From Luteolibacter luteus (lineage in GTDB: Bacteria > Verrucomicrobiota > Verrucomicrobiia > Verrucomicrobiales > Akkermansiaceae): DNA of 64,000 bases. Location: positions 124,001-188,000 of the forward strand of contig NZ_CP051774.1 of assembly GCF_012913485.1 (NCBI RefSeq), written 5' to 3'. Numbering within the stretch: the first letter of the stretch is position 1; each line of letters opens with the position of its first letter. The notes beneath the pieces were generated by a model. That model saw only the letters and a list, made by a program, of their open reading frames with translations. It did no database searches and had not been told where the DNA came from. The position numbers and the translations under genes were made by a program. This document shows, one piece after another, positions 20,801 to 28,473 of this stretch.

Positions 20801-20905
20801 TCCGGAGGTGCCGCCGTAAACGACCACGTCATGCTGGGATGGGACTGCTGAAGCCGGATGCGCGAACAGGACGGCACCAAGGGAAAGGATGAGACGGTGG
20901 TTCAA
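17888..20905 (-). CDS. Secreted FAD-dependent oxidoreductase fused to an SGNH/GDSL hydrolase
   Basis: This 1,005-residue protein starts at a TTG that overlaps the TGA of the preceding gene. A signal peptide (1-20) precedes an FAD-dependent oxidoreductase domain (~25-550) with the dinucleotide-binding motif VVVYGGTSGGVVAA. Next are a golvesin-like beta domain (~560-690), an acidic calcium-loop segment (DSDGDGLSDG), a segment ending in FFRV, and a C-terminal SGNH hydrolase (~805-1005). The hydrolase shows GTSLT with the likely nucleophile S812, NSGLSG, FAMND and DGVHP (D977, H980). The oxidoreductase family often acts on polysaccharides or other extracellular substrates in this phylum; the substrate is unknown. 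The fusion is continuous in frame. Confidence 0.88.
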   Translation of the reverse strand: MNHRLILSLGAVLFAHPASAVPSQHDVVVYGGTSGGVVAAVQASRSGKSVVLVSPTAHLGGLTTSGLGWTDLGNPAILGGLSREFYHRLYLHYQQGSAWNWQSRESFGNAGQGSPALNATLEIASVFEPKVAEAVFTQLLSEQSVTLVTGRLDLDDGVVMGGSKISHIRLEDGREFGGKMFIDASYEGDLLPGAGVSFTVGREANATHGETVNGIQAAGATKNQLRDDIDPYVVPGNAASGLLPGVNASSGGTDGSSDRRLQAYCFRMVLTDVAANRVMVAQPPGYNEADYELLFRSIEAGQTTGFFKLDLMPNRKTDSNNTGGISTDFIGKNYGADWDWTTLGHDARLALAKQHENWQRGLLWTLQNHPRVPASIRNNHANWGLPADEFTDNGNWPWQLYVREARRMVSDYVMNQHHCTGELIAPDSVGLAAYAMDSHHVQRHVKDGMVKNEGDIQLPLANPYPVSYRSIIPRAGECTNLLVPWSISASHMAFGSIRMEPVFMGLSQSASIAASLAIDKNIAVQAISYPELRPLLLAAQQALGEPVVGAPTSVVDNTDAALVSVTGDWISGTSTAGFVGADYIHNDNSGQGSKQVRYALPAGLSGHQRVSLRWTAHTNRAANVPVEIHHAGGVSTVTVDQRSNGAKWNPLGLYQFNGSPGEGVILKTTGTGGYVIADAVGFSAMDPAADSDGDGLSDGRELELGMDPYVSDESFITAVKGHPAYFGLFGEESIYDLRISHPMLSPAGSNSYHLPFSIWPPEGTSPFASYALPMPAGKNREFFRVALDAKASSLVTALATGQARKVVVYGTSLTASGAWVGGMDSWLSTKYPGLLTVVNSGLSGKNSAEGVAQLSTKVLAHHPDTVFIEFAMNDAFLYSDGTPSLSVAQALTNLLSMIDSIQAQNPAVEIILQTMNTVWNSPTGSNASATLRPNLAAYYEMYREVAAERGLLLIDHHPNWAALQQDDLASFQGYVPDGVHPAAQGIGKVVLPLLKWKLSGGRELP

Positions 20906-21948
20906 GGCGTGTCGAGATGAAGGCGAAGGAAAAGGCTGGAAGGCGGCGTGGCGATCGGCTCTTGGACCGATTCGAGCACGAAGCCATCCGGACGAATGAG
21001 ATCGAACGAGTATTCCACCGAGGTCCCCGAAACGGAGACCACGGGCCGCCGCAACTTCACGTCGTAGATTTCGTCCGGCGAACGTAGGCCGAACAATGCG
21101 GCATTCGCTCTCACCGCAGCGATGAACCGGGCATCGGAAGCATAGGGATCCAGCCCCAGCTCTTCCTCCTGTGCATCGGTCAAGCCGTCGCCATCGTGAT
21201 CCGGATTCGCCGCCGGGACATACGGCATCACATCCGCATAGCTGCTGCCCACCCGCAATTCGTCCACCAGGCAGGCGCGGCCATTCTGTCCGGCGATGCG
21301 GACGCGGTCGAACTGCAGGCCATCGATATTCAGAGAGGCATGCGGCGCTACGGGCTCCGCATCCAGCGGTGGATTGAAGAAGACATCGATGCGGTCCTGC
21401 GCGGGATCCCCGCCCCCGCCATCCGGCACCAGATGGATCACCGCGAGCACCGTCTTCCCGAGGGTCGTGGGGAAAGACGGCGAGTTGATGGTGCCGCCAC
21501 CGCGGCGGGTCAGGCGCAGGTCCTTGCCGTTCGCATGCTCGATCGCGAAGCGCGCTTCGGCATTGGTCAGGCCATTGTCATAGAAGGAAACCCCCACGAA
21601 ATCCGTGGCCGCATTCTGCGGCTGCACCAGCACGGAGATCCACGCCTCGCCATCGCGATCCCCCGTCTCGCGGGAGCTGATCGTGGTGACCGCCGTGCCA
21701 TCCGCCGTATTGAGCGCGGAGCCGCTCGTGACCAGAGTATTCCCGATCTCGTCGGAAAAGGTCAGGCTGCCCGGGGTCACGACCACCGGATTCGTCCCGG
21801 CCCATGACGTGGTCCAGCCGCTTCCCGCGCCGCCGGCCAGATCGCCGTCCGGATACTCGAAGTTGTCGTGGATCTGGAGATCGCCCTTCGCGGCGCTCCC
21901 GCCTAACAGAAGCACGGCACCGAGTGTTTTGATGATTCTCGCGTTCAT
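20902..21948 (-). CDS. Secreted concanavalin-like protein with calcium loop (348 aa)
   Basis: Start chosen at the ATG giving MNARIIKTLGAVLLLGG, a clear signal peptide; the frame is open further upstream but that part overlaps the previous gene. After the signal come DNFEYPDGDLAGG, a beta-rich LamG-like body, and the conserved VRIAGQNGRACLVDELRVGSSY. A DHDGDGLTDAQE calcium loop follows, then a C-terminal segment ending FLRLHLDTP. It is a tandem paralogue of the next gene upstream (21953-22996), only 4 bp away, and its stop overlaps the oxidoreductase start. Probably an extracellular carbohydrate-binding or surface protein; the ligand is unknown. Confidence 0.8.
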   Translation of the reverse strand: MNARIIKTLGAVLLLGGSAAKGDLQIHDNFEYPDGDLAGGAGSGWTTSWAGTNPVVVTPGSLTFSDEIGNTLVTSGSALNTADGTAVTTISSRETGDRDGEAWISVLVQPQNAATDFVGVSFYDNGLTNAEARFAIEHANGKDLRLTRRGGGTINSPSFPTTLGKTVLAVIHLVPDGGGGDPAQDRIDVFFNPPLDAEPVAPHASLNIDGLQFDRVRIAGQNGRACLVDELRVGSSYADVMPYVPAANPDHDGDGLTDAQEEELGLDPYASDARFIAAVRANAALFGLRSPDEIYDVKLRRPVVSVSGTSVEYSFDLIRPDGFVLESVQEPIATPPSSLFLRLHLDTP

Positions 21949-21952
21949 GGGC

Positions 21953-22996
21953 TCAAGGGGTATCAAAGGTGACACGGAGGAAGTTCTTCCCCGCGGGCAG
22001 CGCCACGGAGGGAGAGAAGGTATCCAGCTCCGACCAGCTCGACAGGTTCGTGCTGCGCTGGACCTCGAAGGTGAAGCCCACCGGATCTTCCGCGGTCTTC
22101 GGCAGGATGATGCCACCCTTTCCCTGGCTCAGGATACTGGAGGAACTGAAGAGCCCGAAATACGCCGGGTTCGCCTTGATCGCGGCGATCAGCGCGGTGT
22201 TCGGGGTAAAGGGATCAAGCCCCAGCACCGTCTCCTGGTTATCGGTCAGCCCGTCGCCATCAGTATCGGGATCACCGCCCACGGTGTGCGGGCTGACATC
22301 GGCGAAGGACGAGCCGATCCGGAACTCATCGATGAAGAGCGTGGCTCCATTCTGCCCCGCGATCCGGATCGTATCAAAGTCGAGGTTCGCGGACTGGATG
22401 CTCGCATCCGGCACCGATGGCGTCGCCGAGAACGCCGGATCGATGAAAGCCTCCACCTTGTCCGCGCCGCCCGTGCCGCCACCCTCGATCAGATGGAGCA
22501 CCACGAAGTGCGTGCTCCCGAAGATTCCCCGGTGCGTGCTGGCGTTCGCACCGCTCACCGAGTTCCCCAGCGTGATCGTGGCACTGGTATCCACGCTCGT
22601 ATTGCTGATCGCAAACTGCGCCGCTGATCCCCGGTAGAAGGTGATCCCTTCGAACAGCGAATTGCTCGCCGGCAGTTGGTAAAGGAAGGAGATCCAGACA
22701 TCGCCCAGCGGACCATTCGCCACCGTGCGGAAGTTCCGCGTGGTCGCCGCGCCGGTCGTTTCCATTCCGAGGCCGGAAACATCCAGCACATTCCCCAGCG
22801 AGTCCGTGTACGTCATTCCTGCCGCGGAAGCCACTCCGGAGTCACCGTCCTGGGTCCAGCCGGCATTCCAGCCGCTCCCGCCTTCCTCCGCAGTGATGGC
22901 GGCGGAAGCGGGATAGTTGAATCCTTCGTAAACGAGCTCGGCTGCGTGCAGTGGCAGCAGCGTGGCGAGCATGAGGCATCTTATCGGGTTATTCAT
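21953..22996 (-). CDS. Secreted concanavalin-like protein, paralogue of its neighbour (347 aa)
   Basis: The chosen start gives MNNPIRCLMLATLLPLHA, a signal peptide; an alternative start lies 11 codons upstream. The body shares with its neighbour the opening YEGFNYP, the motif IRIAGQNGATLFIDEFRIGS, the loop DTDGDGLTDNQE and the segment LIAAIKANPAYFGLF. It ends KNFLRVTFDTP. The C-terminal ~100 residues resemble a segment in the adjacent oxidoreductase too. Likely co-transcribed with both. No enzyme motif is visible. Confidence 0.8.
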   Translation of the reverse strand: MNNPIRCLMLATLLPLHAAELVYEGFNYPASAAITAEEGGSGWNAGWTQDGDSGVASAAGMTYTDSLGNVLDVSGLGMETTGAATTRNFRTVANGPLGDVWISFLYQLPASNSLFEGITFYRGSAAQFAISNTSVDTSATITLGNSVSGANASTHRGIFGSTHFVVLHLIEGGGTGGADKVEAFIDPAFSATPSVPDASIQSANLDFDTIRIAGQNGATLFIDEFRIGSSFADVSPHTVGGDPDTDGDGLTDNQETVLGLDPFTPNTALIAAIKANPAYFGLFSSSSILSQGKGGIILPKTAEDPVGFTFEVQRSTNLSSWSELDTFSPSVALPAGKNFLRVTFDTP

Positions 22997-23054
22997 CTTT
23001 AGAGGGGTGAGGCCGGAGTGAACGGCCACGTGGGATCAAGGGGGAATCGCCCGC

Positions 23055-23927
23055 TCAAATGCGGCGGCGGAAAAGGAAAAGCAGGCCGATGGCACCCAGC
23101 ATGGCCACCGATGGCTCGGGCACGATCTGCACGGAGTTCAGGAAGCCGCGGCGCTCCACCGCATCATTGCCTCCGTCCACGGCGAGGAAGAAGGATTGGC
23201 CCGCCTCCGTGATGGTGAAGTTGATCGCCAGGTAATTTTCATCCTGCGTGAAGCTGGTGTACTGCCCGGCGTAGCCTGCCGTGGCGTAGCCCGTATTGGC
23301 CTGCACCTGCGCGGTCAGGGAAGAAAAGGTGAAGTTTGCCGCCGTGGCACCCACGCTCGAATAAACGTTCATGGCCAGGCTCGCGGGATTCGTGTTCGTG
23401 TTCCGCGCCATCACATAGGCCACGTAGTCGCCCGTCGCCAGGCCGTCCAAACGCATCCCGATCGCCGTGCCCGTTACCGCGGCCGTGCCACCGCCGAAAA
23501 AGCCGTCCCTGCCCGCCGCGGTGCTGCTACTATTGTCACCGTAGATCGATCCCGTCCCGAGCAGGCTCTGCTGGTTGGGGATCGCCCCCCCAGTCCCGGC
23601 CAGTCCCAGGTTTCCCACGTTGAGGCCGAAGTCGATGACACCGCTGCCACCCGAGGTCTCCTGCCCCAGGTCCAGCGTCAGCGCGCTCGCGCTGCTGCCA
23701 TCCGCATAAAGCAGGTCCGTGCGGTTGGCCGAGGTGCTGACCGTGTTCCAGGTCGTCTGGCTCGCCGGGACTCCGCCCTTGGCGTGGCCGGGACTCAGCG
23801 TGAGATAAGGAGCCGCGACCACCGAGTTCGACGCCGGGGCACCGAAGTCGAGCATCAGGTTTGCGGAGAAGACCGGAGCGCTGCACAGGGACAGCCCGGC
23901 ACCAGCGAGGCGCAGGAGGGATTTCAT
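23055..23927 (-). CDS. PEP-CTERM sorting-domain protein (290 aa)
   Basis: An N-terminal signal peptide (MKSLLRLAGAGLSLCS) and a C-terminal VPEPS motif followed by a hydrophobic stretch (AMLGAIGLLFLF) and a terminal RRR cluster define a PEP-CTERM protein. Such proteins are normally processed by an exosortase and sent to the envelope or matrix. The exosortase is not in this window. The 230-residue body is beta-rich and low in cysteine, without a catalytic motif I recognise. It lies 58 bp upstream of the lectin-like pair, probably as first gene of that cluster, and is divergent from the sigma factor. Confidence 0.9.
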   Translation of the reverse strand: MKSLLRLAGAGLSLCSAPVFSANLMLDFGAPASNSVVAAPYLTLSPGHAKGGVPASQTTWNTVSTSANRTDLLYADGSSASALTLDLGQETSGGSGVIDFGLNVGNLGLAGTGGAIPNQQSLLGTGSIYGDNSSSTAAGRDGFFGGGTAAVTGTAIGMRLDGLATGDYVAYVMARNTNTNPASLAMNVYSSVGATAANFTFSSLTAQVQANTGYATAGYAGQYTSFTQDENYLAINFTITEAGQSFFLAVDGGNDAVERRGFLNSVQIVPEPSVAMLGAIGLLFLFRRRI

Positions 23928-24062
23928 TTGGGTTTTTTGATTCAGGGCGTCCCCGCGAACGGCGGTGGACGAATCAGGGATTCCCGCTTGAATGGCGAAA
24001 GGGCTGCGCGACTTAGCAACGCGACCGGAAAAAATTTCTCCCGCCTGCTAATTTTCCGCCCC

Positions 24063-24084
24063 TTTCCCTCATTCTAAAGGGAAA
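24063..24084 (+). promoter_or_regulatory. Hairpin over the ribosome-binding region of the sigma factor gene
   Basis: TTTCCCT (24063-24069) pairs with AGGGAAA (24078-24084) across an eight-base loop, ending nine bases before the ATG at 24094. The right arm contains the only purine-rich Shine-Dalgarno-like sequence, so the hairpin could mask ribosome binding. Confidence 0.35.
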
Positions 24085-24093
24085 CCCGAAACA

Positions 24094-24642
24094 ATGCCCG
24101 AGCAGCCGCCACGCATGCCCCAGGATGAAGCACACACCGCCGCAGTGCAGGGGCTCTTCCTGCAATTCCAGCCGGCGGTCCGCGGCTATGTTCTCTCGAT
24201 GATCCCGGACTTCTCCTTGGCCGATGACGTGATGCAGGAAATCTTCATCGTCGTGACCCGGAAGGCCGCCAGCTTCGAGATCGGCACCAGCTTCCCGGCA
24301 TGGGTAAAAACCATCGCGCGCTTCAAGGCGCTCGAAGCCATCCGCGCCGGACGCAGCCGCTGCGAAACCCTCTCCGAGGAGGTCCTGCAGGCCCTCGGCG
24401 CGGAGCGCAGCGAATTCCACGGCGACACCGACGAACGCCTCGCCCTGCTCGCCGCCTGCGTGCAGGAACTCGCCCCGCAGGCCCGGCGCTCGATCGACCT
24501 CCGCTACAAGCAGGACCACCTCCCGCCCGAAATCGCCGGCCTCATGGGCTGCACCGTGCAGTCGGTAAATGTCACGCTCTCGCGTGCCCGCTCTTTCCTC
24601 CGCGAGTGCGTGCTGCGCAAGATGGACGCGGCCAAGCCCTGA
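24094..24642 (+). CDS. ECF-type RNA polymerase sigma factor (182 aa)
   Basis: Region 2 is seen near residues 20-85 (VQGLFLQFQPAVRGYVLSMI, then DDVMQEIFIVV). Region 4 lies near 120-175 (LAPQARRSIDLRY, then GCTVQSVNVTLSRARSFL as the helix-turn-helix). The length is normal for extracytoplasmic-function sigma factors of the Rhodopirellula/Verrucomicrobium group. The next gene, 15 bp downstream, is a membrane FecR-domain protein, the usual partner of this group and its likely regulator. The target promoters are unknown; the PEP-CTERM cluster transcribed divergently next door is one candidate. Confidence 0.93.
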   Translation: MPEQPPRMPQDEAHTAAVQGLFLQFQPAVRGYVLSMIPDFSLADDVMQEIFIVVTRKAASFEIGTSFPAWVKTIARFKALEAIRAGRSRCETLSEEVLQALGAERSEFHGDTDERLALLAACVQELAPQARRSIDLRYKQDHLPPEIAGLMGCTVQSVNVTLSRARSFLRECVLRKMDAAKP

Positions 24643-24657
24643 CCCCTTCTCCATTCC

Positions 24658-26265
24658 ATGTTCGACGAAGCCAGACTGGAGCGACTGATCTCCGCCTACC
24701 TCGACCAGGAGTTGACGGCAGACGAGAAGCGCGAGCTTGAGGAAATGCTCCTCGCCTCGTCGCGCGCGCGGGAAATCTTCCTCGATCGCGCGAACTGGCA
24801 CGGCCTCCTGCGCGAACACGCCCTGCAGGGCCAGGCCGCCCTGCTGATGGATGAGGAAGCACCCGCTCCCTCATCCTCTGCGCCCCCCGATCCCGCGCCG
24901 AAGAAGATCATTCCCTTCCGTCGCAAGGCCGCGTGGCTCGTTGCCGCCCTCGCTGCCTGTGTCGCTCTCGGCTGGTGGCTCCTTCCCCGCCCTGCGGCGG
25001 AGAAGCGGGGCATCGTGAAAAGAGGAAAAGGCACGGAGCACGTCGCCCTCCTCGCCCAGGCGATCGGTGTCACTTGGGAAGATGGCAGCAGCAGCTTCGG
25101 CACCGGCTCTGCCTTGCCAAGGGGCTGGGTGAAAATTTCAAGCGGCACGCTGCGGCTCGATTTCTACAGCGGCGCCCGCGTGATCCTGGAAGGCCCCGCA
25201 TCCCTCGAGCTCCTCTCGCCCGACCTCGCGCGACTGGAGAAAGGCAAGCTCACCGCGCGCGTTCCTCCTCCGGCGGAAGGCTTCACCGTGATCAGCTCGG
25301 ACCTCCGCGTCGTTGATCGCGGCACGGAGTTCGGCATGAATGTCAGCGGCACCAATGACTGCGAGGTCCACGTCTTCGATGGCGAGGTAGAGTTGCAGGG
25401 AGAACTGCCCGCCACCGCGGAGAAAGCCCTCTACCAAGGCAATGCCGTGTCCATCCGTGAGGGCCGCTGGACCAGCATGCCGGCGGATCGGGGCTCCTTT
25501 GCGGATCCCGCCGCGGTGCTCACCGCTGCCGTCCGGGAGAGCGAGGCGCAGCTCGCCGCGTGGCAAAAGGACTCGCTCGACTATCGCAGCCTGCCGGACC
25601 TGAAGGTCTACTTCGATTTCGAGGGCCTGCATCCCGGGGACCAGGTGATCCCGAATCTCGCCGCCGGTGCGGATGAAAGCTCGAATGGCACCGTCATCGG
25701 CTGCGATCCCCTGCCTGGTCGTTGGCCGCGGAAAGGTGCGCTCGGCTTCGCCAAGACCAGCGACCGCGTGCGCTTCCGCGCCGATGGCACCACGCCATCG
25801 CTCACCCTCCTCGCGCGCGTCCGTGTGGATAGCCTGCCGCAGAGCCACAATCACCTGCTCTCGATGGCACCGGAGAGCGTCGGCGAGGTCCACTGGAAGA
25901 TCGACCAATCCGGCTGCCTCGTCCTCGGCGTGCGCGCGGAGGCAAAGCTCGCCTCCGATTCATGGGAACGCCTCACCAGCCCCCGGATCGTGACCGAGCA
26001 GGACTTCGGCCGCTGGATGCAGCTCGCCACGGTGATCGATGGATCCACCGGCACGATGAAGCATTTCGTGAATGGCAAGGAGATCGCCTCCGGCAAGATG
26101 GCCCGCCGTCCCGCAATCCAGCTCGGCCTTGCGAACCTCGGGAACTTCGATGCCTCCGCCCCGGAGTTCCAGACCAACATCGTTCGCAGCTTCAACGGAC
26201 GCATCGATGAGTTCGCCATCTTCACCCGGGCCCTCGATGCCTCGGAAATCGCCGCGATCAAGTAA
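24658..26265 (+). CDS. FecR-domain membrane protein with C-terminal LamG/concanavalin domain (535 aa)
   Basis: Residues 1-50 form a short acidic helical domain (YLDQELTADEKRELEEMLL) typical of the sigma-binding side. One transmembrane helix follows at ~90-108. The FecR domain (~130-255) includes GARVILEGPASLEL, VVDRGTEFGM and VHVFDGEVEL. A LamG-like jelly roll fills ~310-535. The layout puts the sigma-binding part in the cytoplasm and a carbohydrate-binding-like domain outside. It may therefore sense an extracellular polymer and control the sigma factor encoded just upstream. Sensing is inferred from architecture. Confidence 0.88.
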   Translation: MFDEARLERLISAYLDQELTADEKRELEEMLLASSRAREIFLDRANWHGLLREHALQGQAALLMDEEAPAPSSSAPPDPAPKKIIPFRRKAAWLVAALAACVALGWWLLPRPAAEKRGIVKRGKGTEHVALLAQAIGVTWEDGSSSFGTGSALPRGWVKISSGTLRLDFYSGARVILEGPASLELLSPDLARLEKGKLTARVPPPAEGFTVISSDLRVVDRGTEFGMNVSGTNDCEVHVFDGEVELQGELPATAEKALYQGNAVSIREGRWTSMPADRGSFADPAAVLTAAVRESEAQLAAWQKDSLDYRSLPDLKVYFDFEGLHPGDQVIPNLAAGADESSNGTVIGCDPLPGRWPRKGALGFAKTSDRVRFRADGTTPSLTLLARVRVDSLPQSHNHLLSMAPESVGEVHWKIDQSGCLVLGVRAEAKLASDSWERLTSPRIVTEQDFGRWMQLATVIDGSTGTMKHFVNGKEIASGKMARRPAIQLGLANLGNFDASAPEFQTNIVRSFNGRIDEFAIFTRALDASEIAAIK

Positions 26266-26279
26266 GGTCTCCACCACGA

Positions 26280-28070
26280 TCAAGGGTCCGGCACATGCCG
26301 GATCTTCGTGAGGTAGCGGACCAGGCTGGTGACCTGCTCATCGGTGAGGGTTTCATGTCCCGGCATGTCCGTGCCGGGGATGCCGAACTTCACCACCCGC
26401 GCGATCCGATCCTCCCGTCCCGTCCCTCCCGCGGTCCAGGCGAAGGGGCCGAGATCAAGATTCGTCGGGCGCTTCGCGAAGGAGCTTGCGAGCTTCCCGT
26501 CACCATGTCCTTCGGAACCATGGCAGACCGCACAGTGCCTCTCGAAGAGCTTGCGCGGACCGGGCAGCGGCCCCTTCGCCCGGGGTGACCAGTGGTCCAC
26601 CTGCTCTTTCCTCGCGGCATAAAGTTCCGCCGGACGATCTTGAAGGAAGGCGATCAGGTCATCACCCCGCCCATCGGCGAAGAGATGCGGATAAGCAGGC
26701 ATCGGCGAGCCTTCTACGAAATCGCGCGGATTCAGGAAGTGAAGCTTCATCCAGGCCGCGGAGCGCCGCAGCCCCGCATTGCTTAGATCGGGCCCTTGGC
26801 GGCGGTTCCCGATCAGGACCGGCTTCTCCGCGAGGACTCCGGCAGTCGGAACCGCAGGTCCCCAGAGAAGTTCATCGCTCGTGTCTGGCCTCACGTAGCG
26901 CGAGTGGCAGTGGATGCAGCCTTCCGCCACGTATACCTGTCTCCCGCGTGCCACTGGATCCAAGGACATGCGCGCGGGCGATTGGAACATCCAGGCAATC
27001 GCCACGATCGTTGCCACCGCAGCACTGTTCCGCCAGCGGCTCCATCGGAAAAGGAACACACCCAGCACGACCACCGCCGCCGCGATCAGGAATTCCACCG
27101 GCAGCCGCTTCAGCGTCTGCACCATGCCGATCCCATTCGCGGAGCCGAACCATCCCGCGATCCCATAAACCCACGCCGCTCGCCAGCCGATACGCCGCGC
27201 ATCGCCATCCGAGAAATACCCGGGCCACGCGACCAGGGCCGTGGAGTACAACGAGACACCAGCCGGATAAAGCCAACCCGCCACCGCCAGCGATGACCCG
27301 CTGCCAGCCGCCAGCGCCGCCATGCTCAGGAGCGCCCAGCCACCGACGATGACCCAGCGGAAGCGATCCCGCAGCAGCAGCCCCGCAAGCACCGCGACTG
27401 CGAAATGGATCCCCGCATTTCGCCACAGCATGGCATTCCCCCAAGTGCCCGCCTTAAGCTCCGGGCTATGCTGGATCACGAAGAAGGCCGCCGAGTCCAG
27501 CCACACCAGAGCCGTGAAGGCTGCGATCACTGCCACCGGCTTCGGGATGCGGCGATGCGTTACGGTACTCTCCGGGAGGTCGATCCGTGATGGCACCAGC
27601 AAGCACCCCGCCAATGCAAAGGCCGCCCCTGCGAGCGCTTGGGTTGCAGGCGTCGCTGTGAATACCACCGGGAGATTGCAGAGCGCGTAACCAAGCCCGG
27701 TGCCGAGCCCCGTCCATGCCAGGCCACACCAGCGCGGCAGGAAGCCCGCGAGACACACGGTCATCGTCCCGATCGCCGCTCCGGCTGTTAGTGACACCGC
27801 AAGCGCCGCGGGCATCGATCCCGCCCACGGGGCCCCTCCGGCCGCTGCTGCCGCGATTAGGAACGAGGCCCTGAGCAGAGCGACAACCGCACCCCGGCGC
27901 GCGACGGTAAAGCCGGCCGCGATTCCCGCGATCGCCATGGCTCCCAGACATGCCTTCTCGCCGCTACCCGTGATCCCGTGCGCGCGGATCAGCTCGATCC
28001 ATGCGAACTGCGCGAAGATCAGGAAATGGCCATACACCATCGCCACCACGCCCGCCGCGCGCAGCGGCAT
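26280..28070 (-). CDS. Membrane-bound CcoO-like dihaem cytochrome c (596 aa)
   Basis: The ATG at 28070 lies two bases after the TGA of the preceding small gene. The N-terminal ~370 residues form many hydrophobic helices. A CcoO/FixO-like haem domain follows, with CIHCH at 385-389, then GPDLSNAG, NPRDFVEGSPMPAYP. A second class I cytochrome domain has CAVCH at 513-517 and a distal PGTDMPGHE methionine ligand. The protein thus joins a polytopic membrane part to two haem-c domains, as an electron-transfer partner for the oxidase-like subunit upstream. The reading frame continues upstream without a stop into that subunit gene; see the finding. Stem TCCGGC/GCCGGA at 26287-26302 overlaps its end and may terminate. 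Confidence 0.82.
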   Translation of the reverse strand: MPLRAAGVVAMVYGHFLIFAQFAWIELIRAHGITGSGEKACLGAMAIAGIAAGFTVARRGAVVALLRASFLIAAAAAGGAPWAGSMPAALAVSLTAGAAIGTMTVCLAGFLPRWCGLAWTGLGTGLGYALCNLPVVFTATPATQALAGAAFALAGCLLVPSRIDLPESTVTHRRIPKPVAVIAAFTALVWLDSAAFFVIQHSPELKAGTWGNAMLWRNAGIHFAVAVLAGLLLRDRFRWVIVGGWALLSMAALAAGSGSSLAVAGWLYPAGVSLYSTALVAWPGYFSDGDARRIGWRAAWVYGIAGWFGSANGIGMVQTLKRLPVEFLIAAAVVVLGVFLFRWSRWRNSAAVATIVAIAWMFQSPARMSLDPVARGRQVYVAEGCIHCHSRYVRPDTSDELLWGPAVPTAGVLAEKPVLIGNRRQGPDLSNAGLRRSAAWMKLHFLNPRDFVEGSPMPAYPHLFADGRGDDLIAFLQDRPAELYAARKEQVDHWSPRAKGPLPGPRKLFERHCAVCHGSEGHGDGKLASSFAKRPTNLDLGPFAWTAGGTGREDRIARVVKFGIPGTDMPGHETLTDEQVTSLVRYLTKIRHVPDP

Positions 28071-28072
28071 GC

Positions 28073-28459
28073 TCAGCCCGCCGTTTCCTTCCACCATCCC
28101 GCCCGCAAGCCCGCGATCTGCACTGCGGCCACCACCAGATCCGTGGCCGCCACCGTGAGCCATTGGCCCGGCATCATTCCCGTGAAGATCTTCACCAGCA
28201 GGAAGATCCCCACCATGCTCCTCACCAGCGCCGTGAAGCGCCACACGGTCTCCGCCACCAAGCCGCCCTTCATTGCGAGCATGTAGGAAAGCCCCACCGC
28301 TCCCACGAACACCCCGATCCAGCCGAGATACTCGGGGGGCACTTGGCCGGGGATCTTCAGCAAGCTCATCACCCAGGCGGGAGAAATAACCAGCAGCAGC
28401 CCGGTGATCGCGTCCATCGCGCCCACCGCGATGTTCCAAGGGTAGCGAATGCTCTTCAT
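28073..28459 (-). CDS. Small four-helix membrane protein (128 aa)
   Basis: A clean 128-residue membrane protein with about four hydrophobic helices, for example AITGLLLVISPAWVMSLL and LGWIGVFVGAVGLSYML. It ends two bases before the cytochrome gene. Its frame differs from the long frame spanning both neighbours; translated in that other frame this region is H/G/R/D-rich and not protein-like, so this is the true gene. It resembles small hypothetical membrane proteins that accompany oxidase-like subunits. No haem or copper motif is visible. Confidence 0.75.
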   Translation of the reverse strand: MKSIRYPWNIAVGAMDAITGLLLVISPAWVMSLLKIPGQVPPEYLGWIGVFVGAVGLSYMLAMKGGLVAETVWRFTALVRSMVGIFLLVKIFTGMMPGQWLTVAATDLVVAAVQIAGLRAGWWKETAG

Positions 28460-28473
28460 GATCGGATTCGGAT

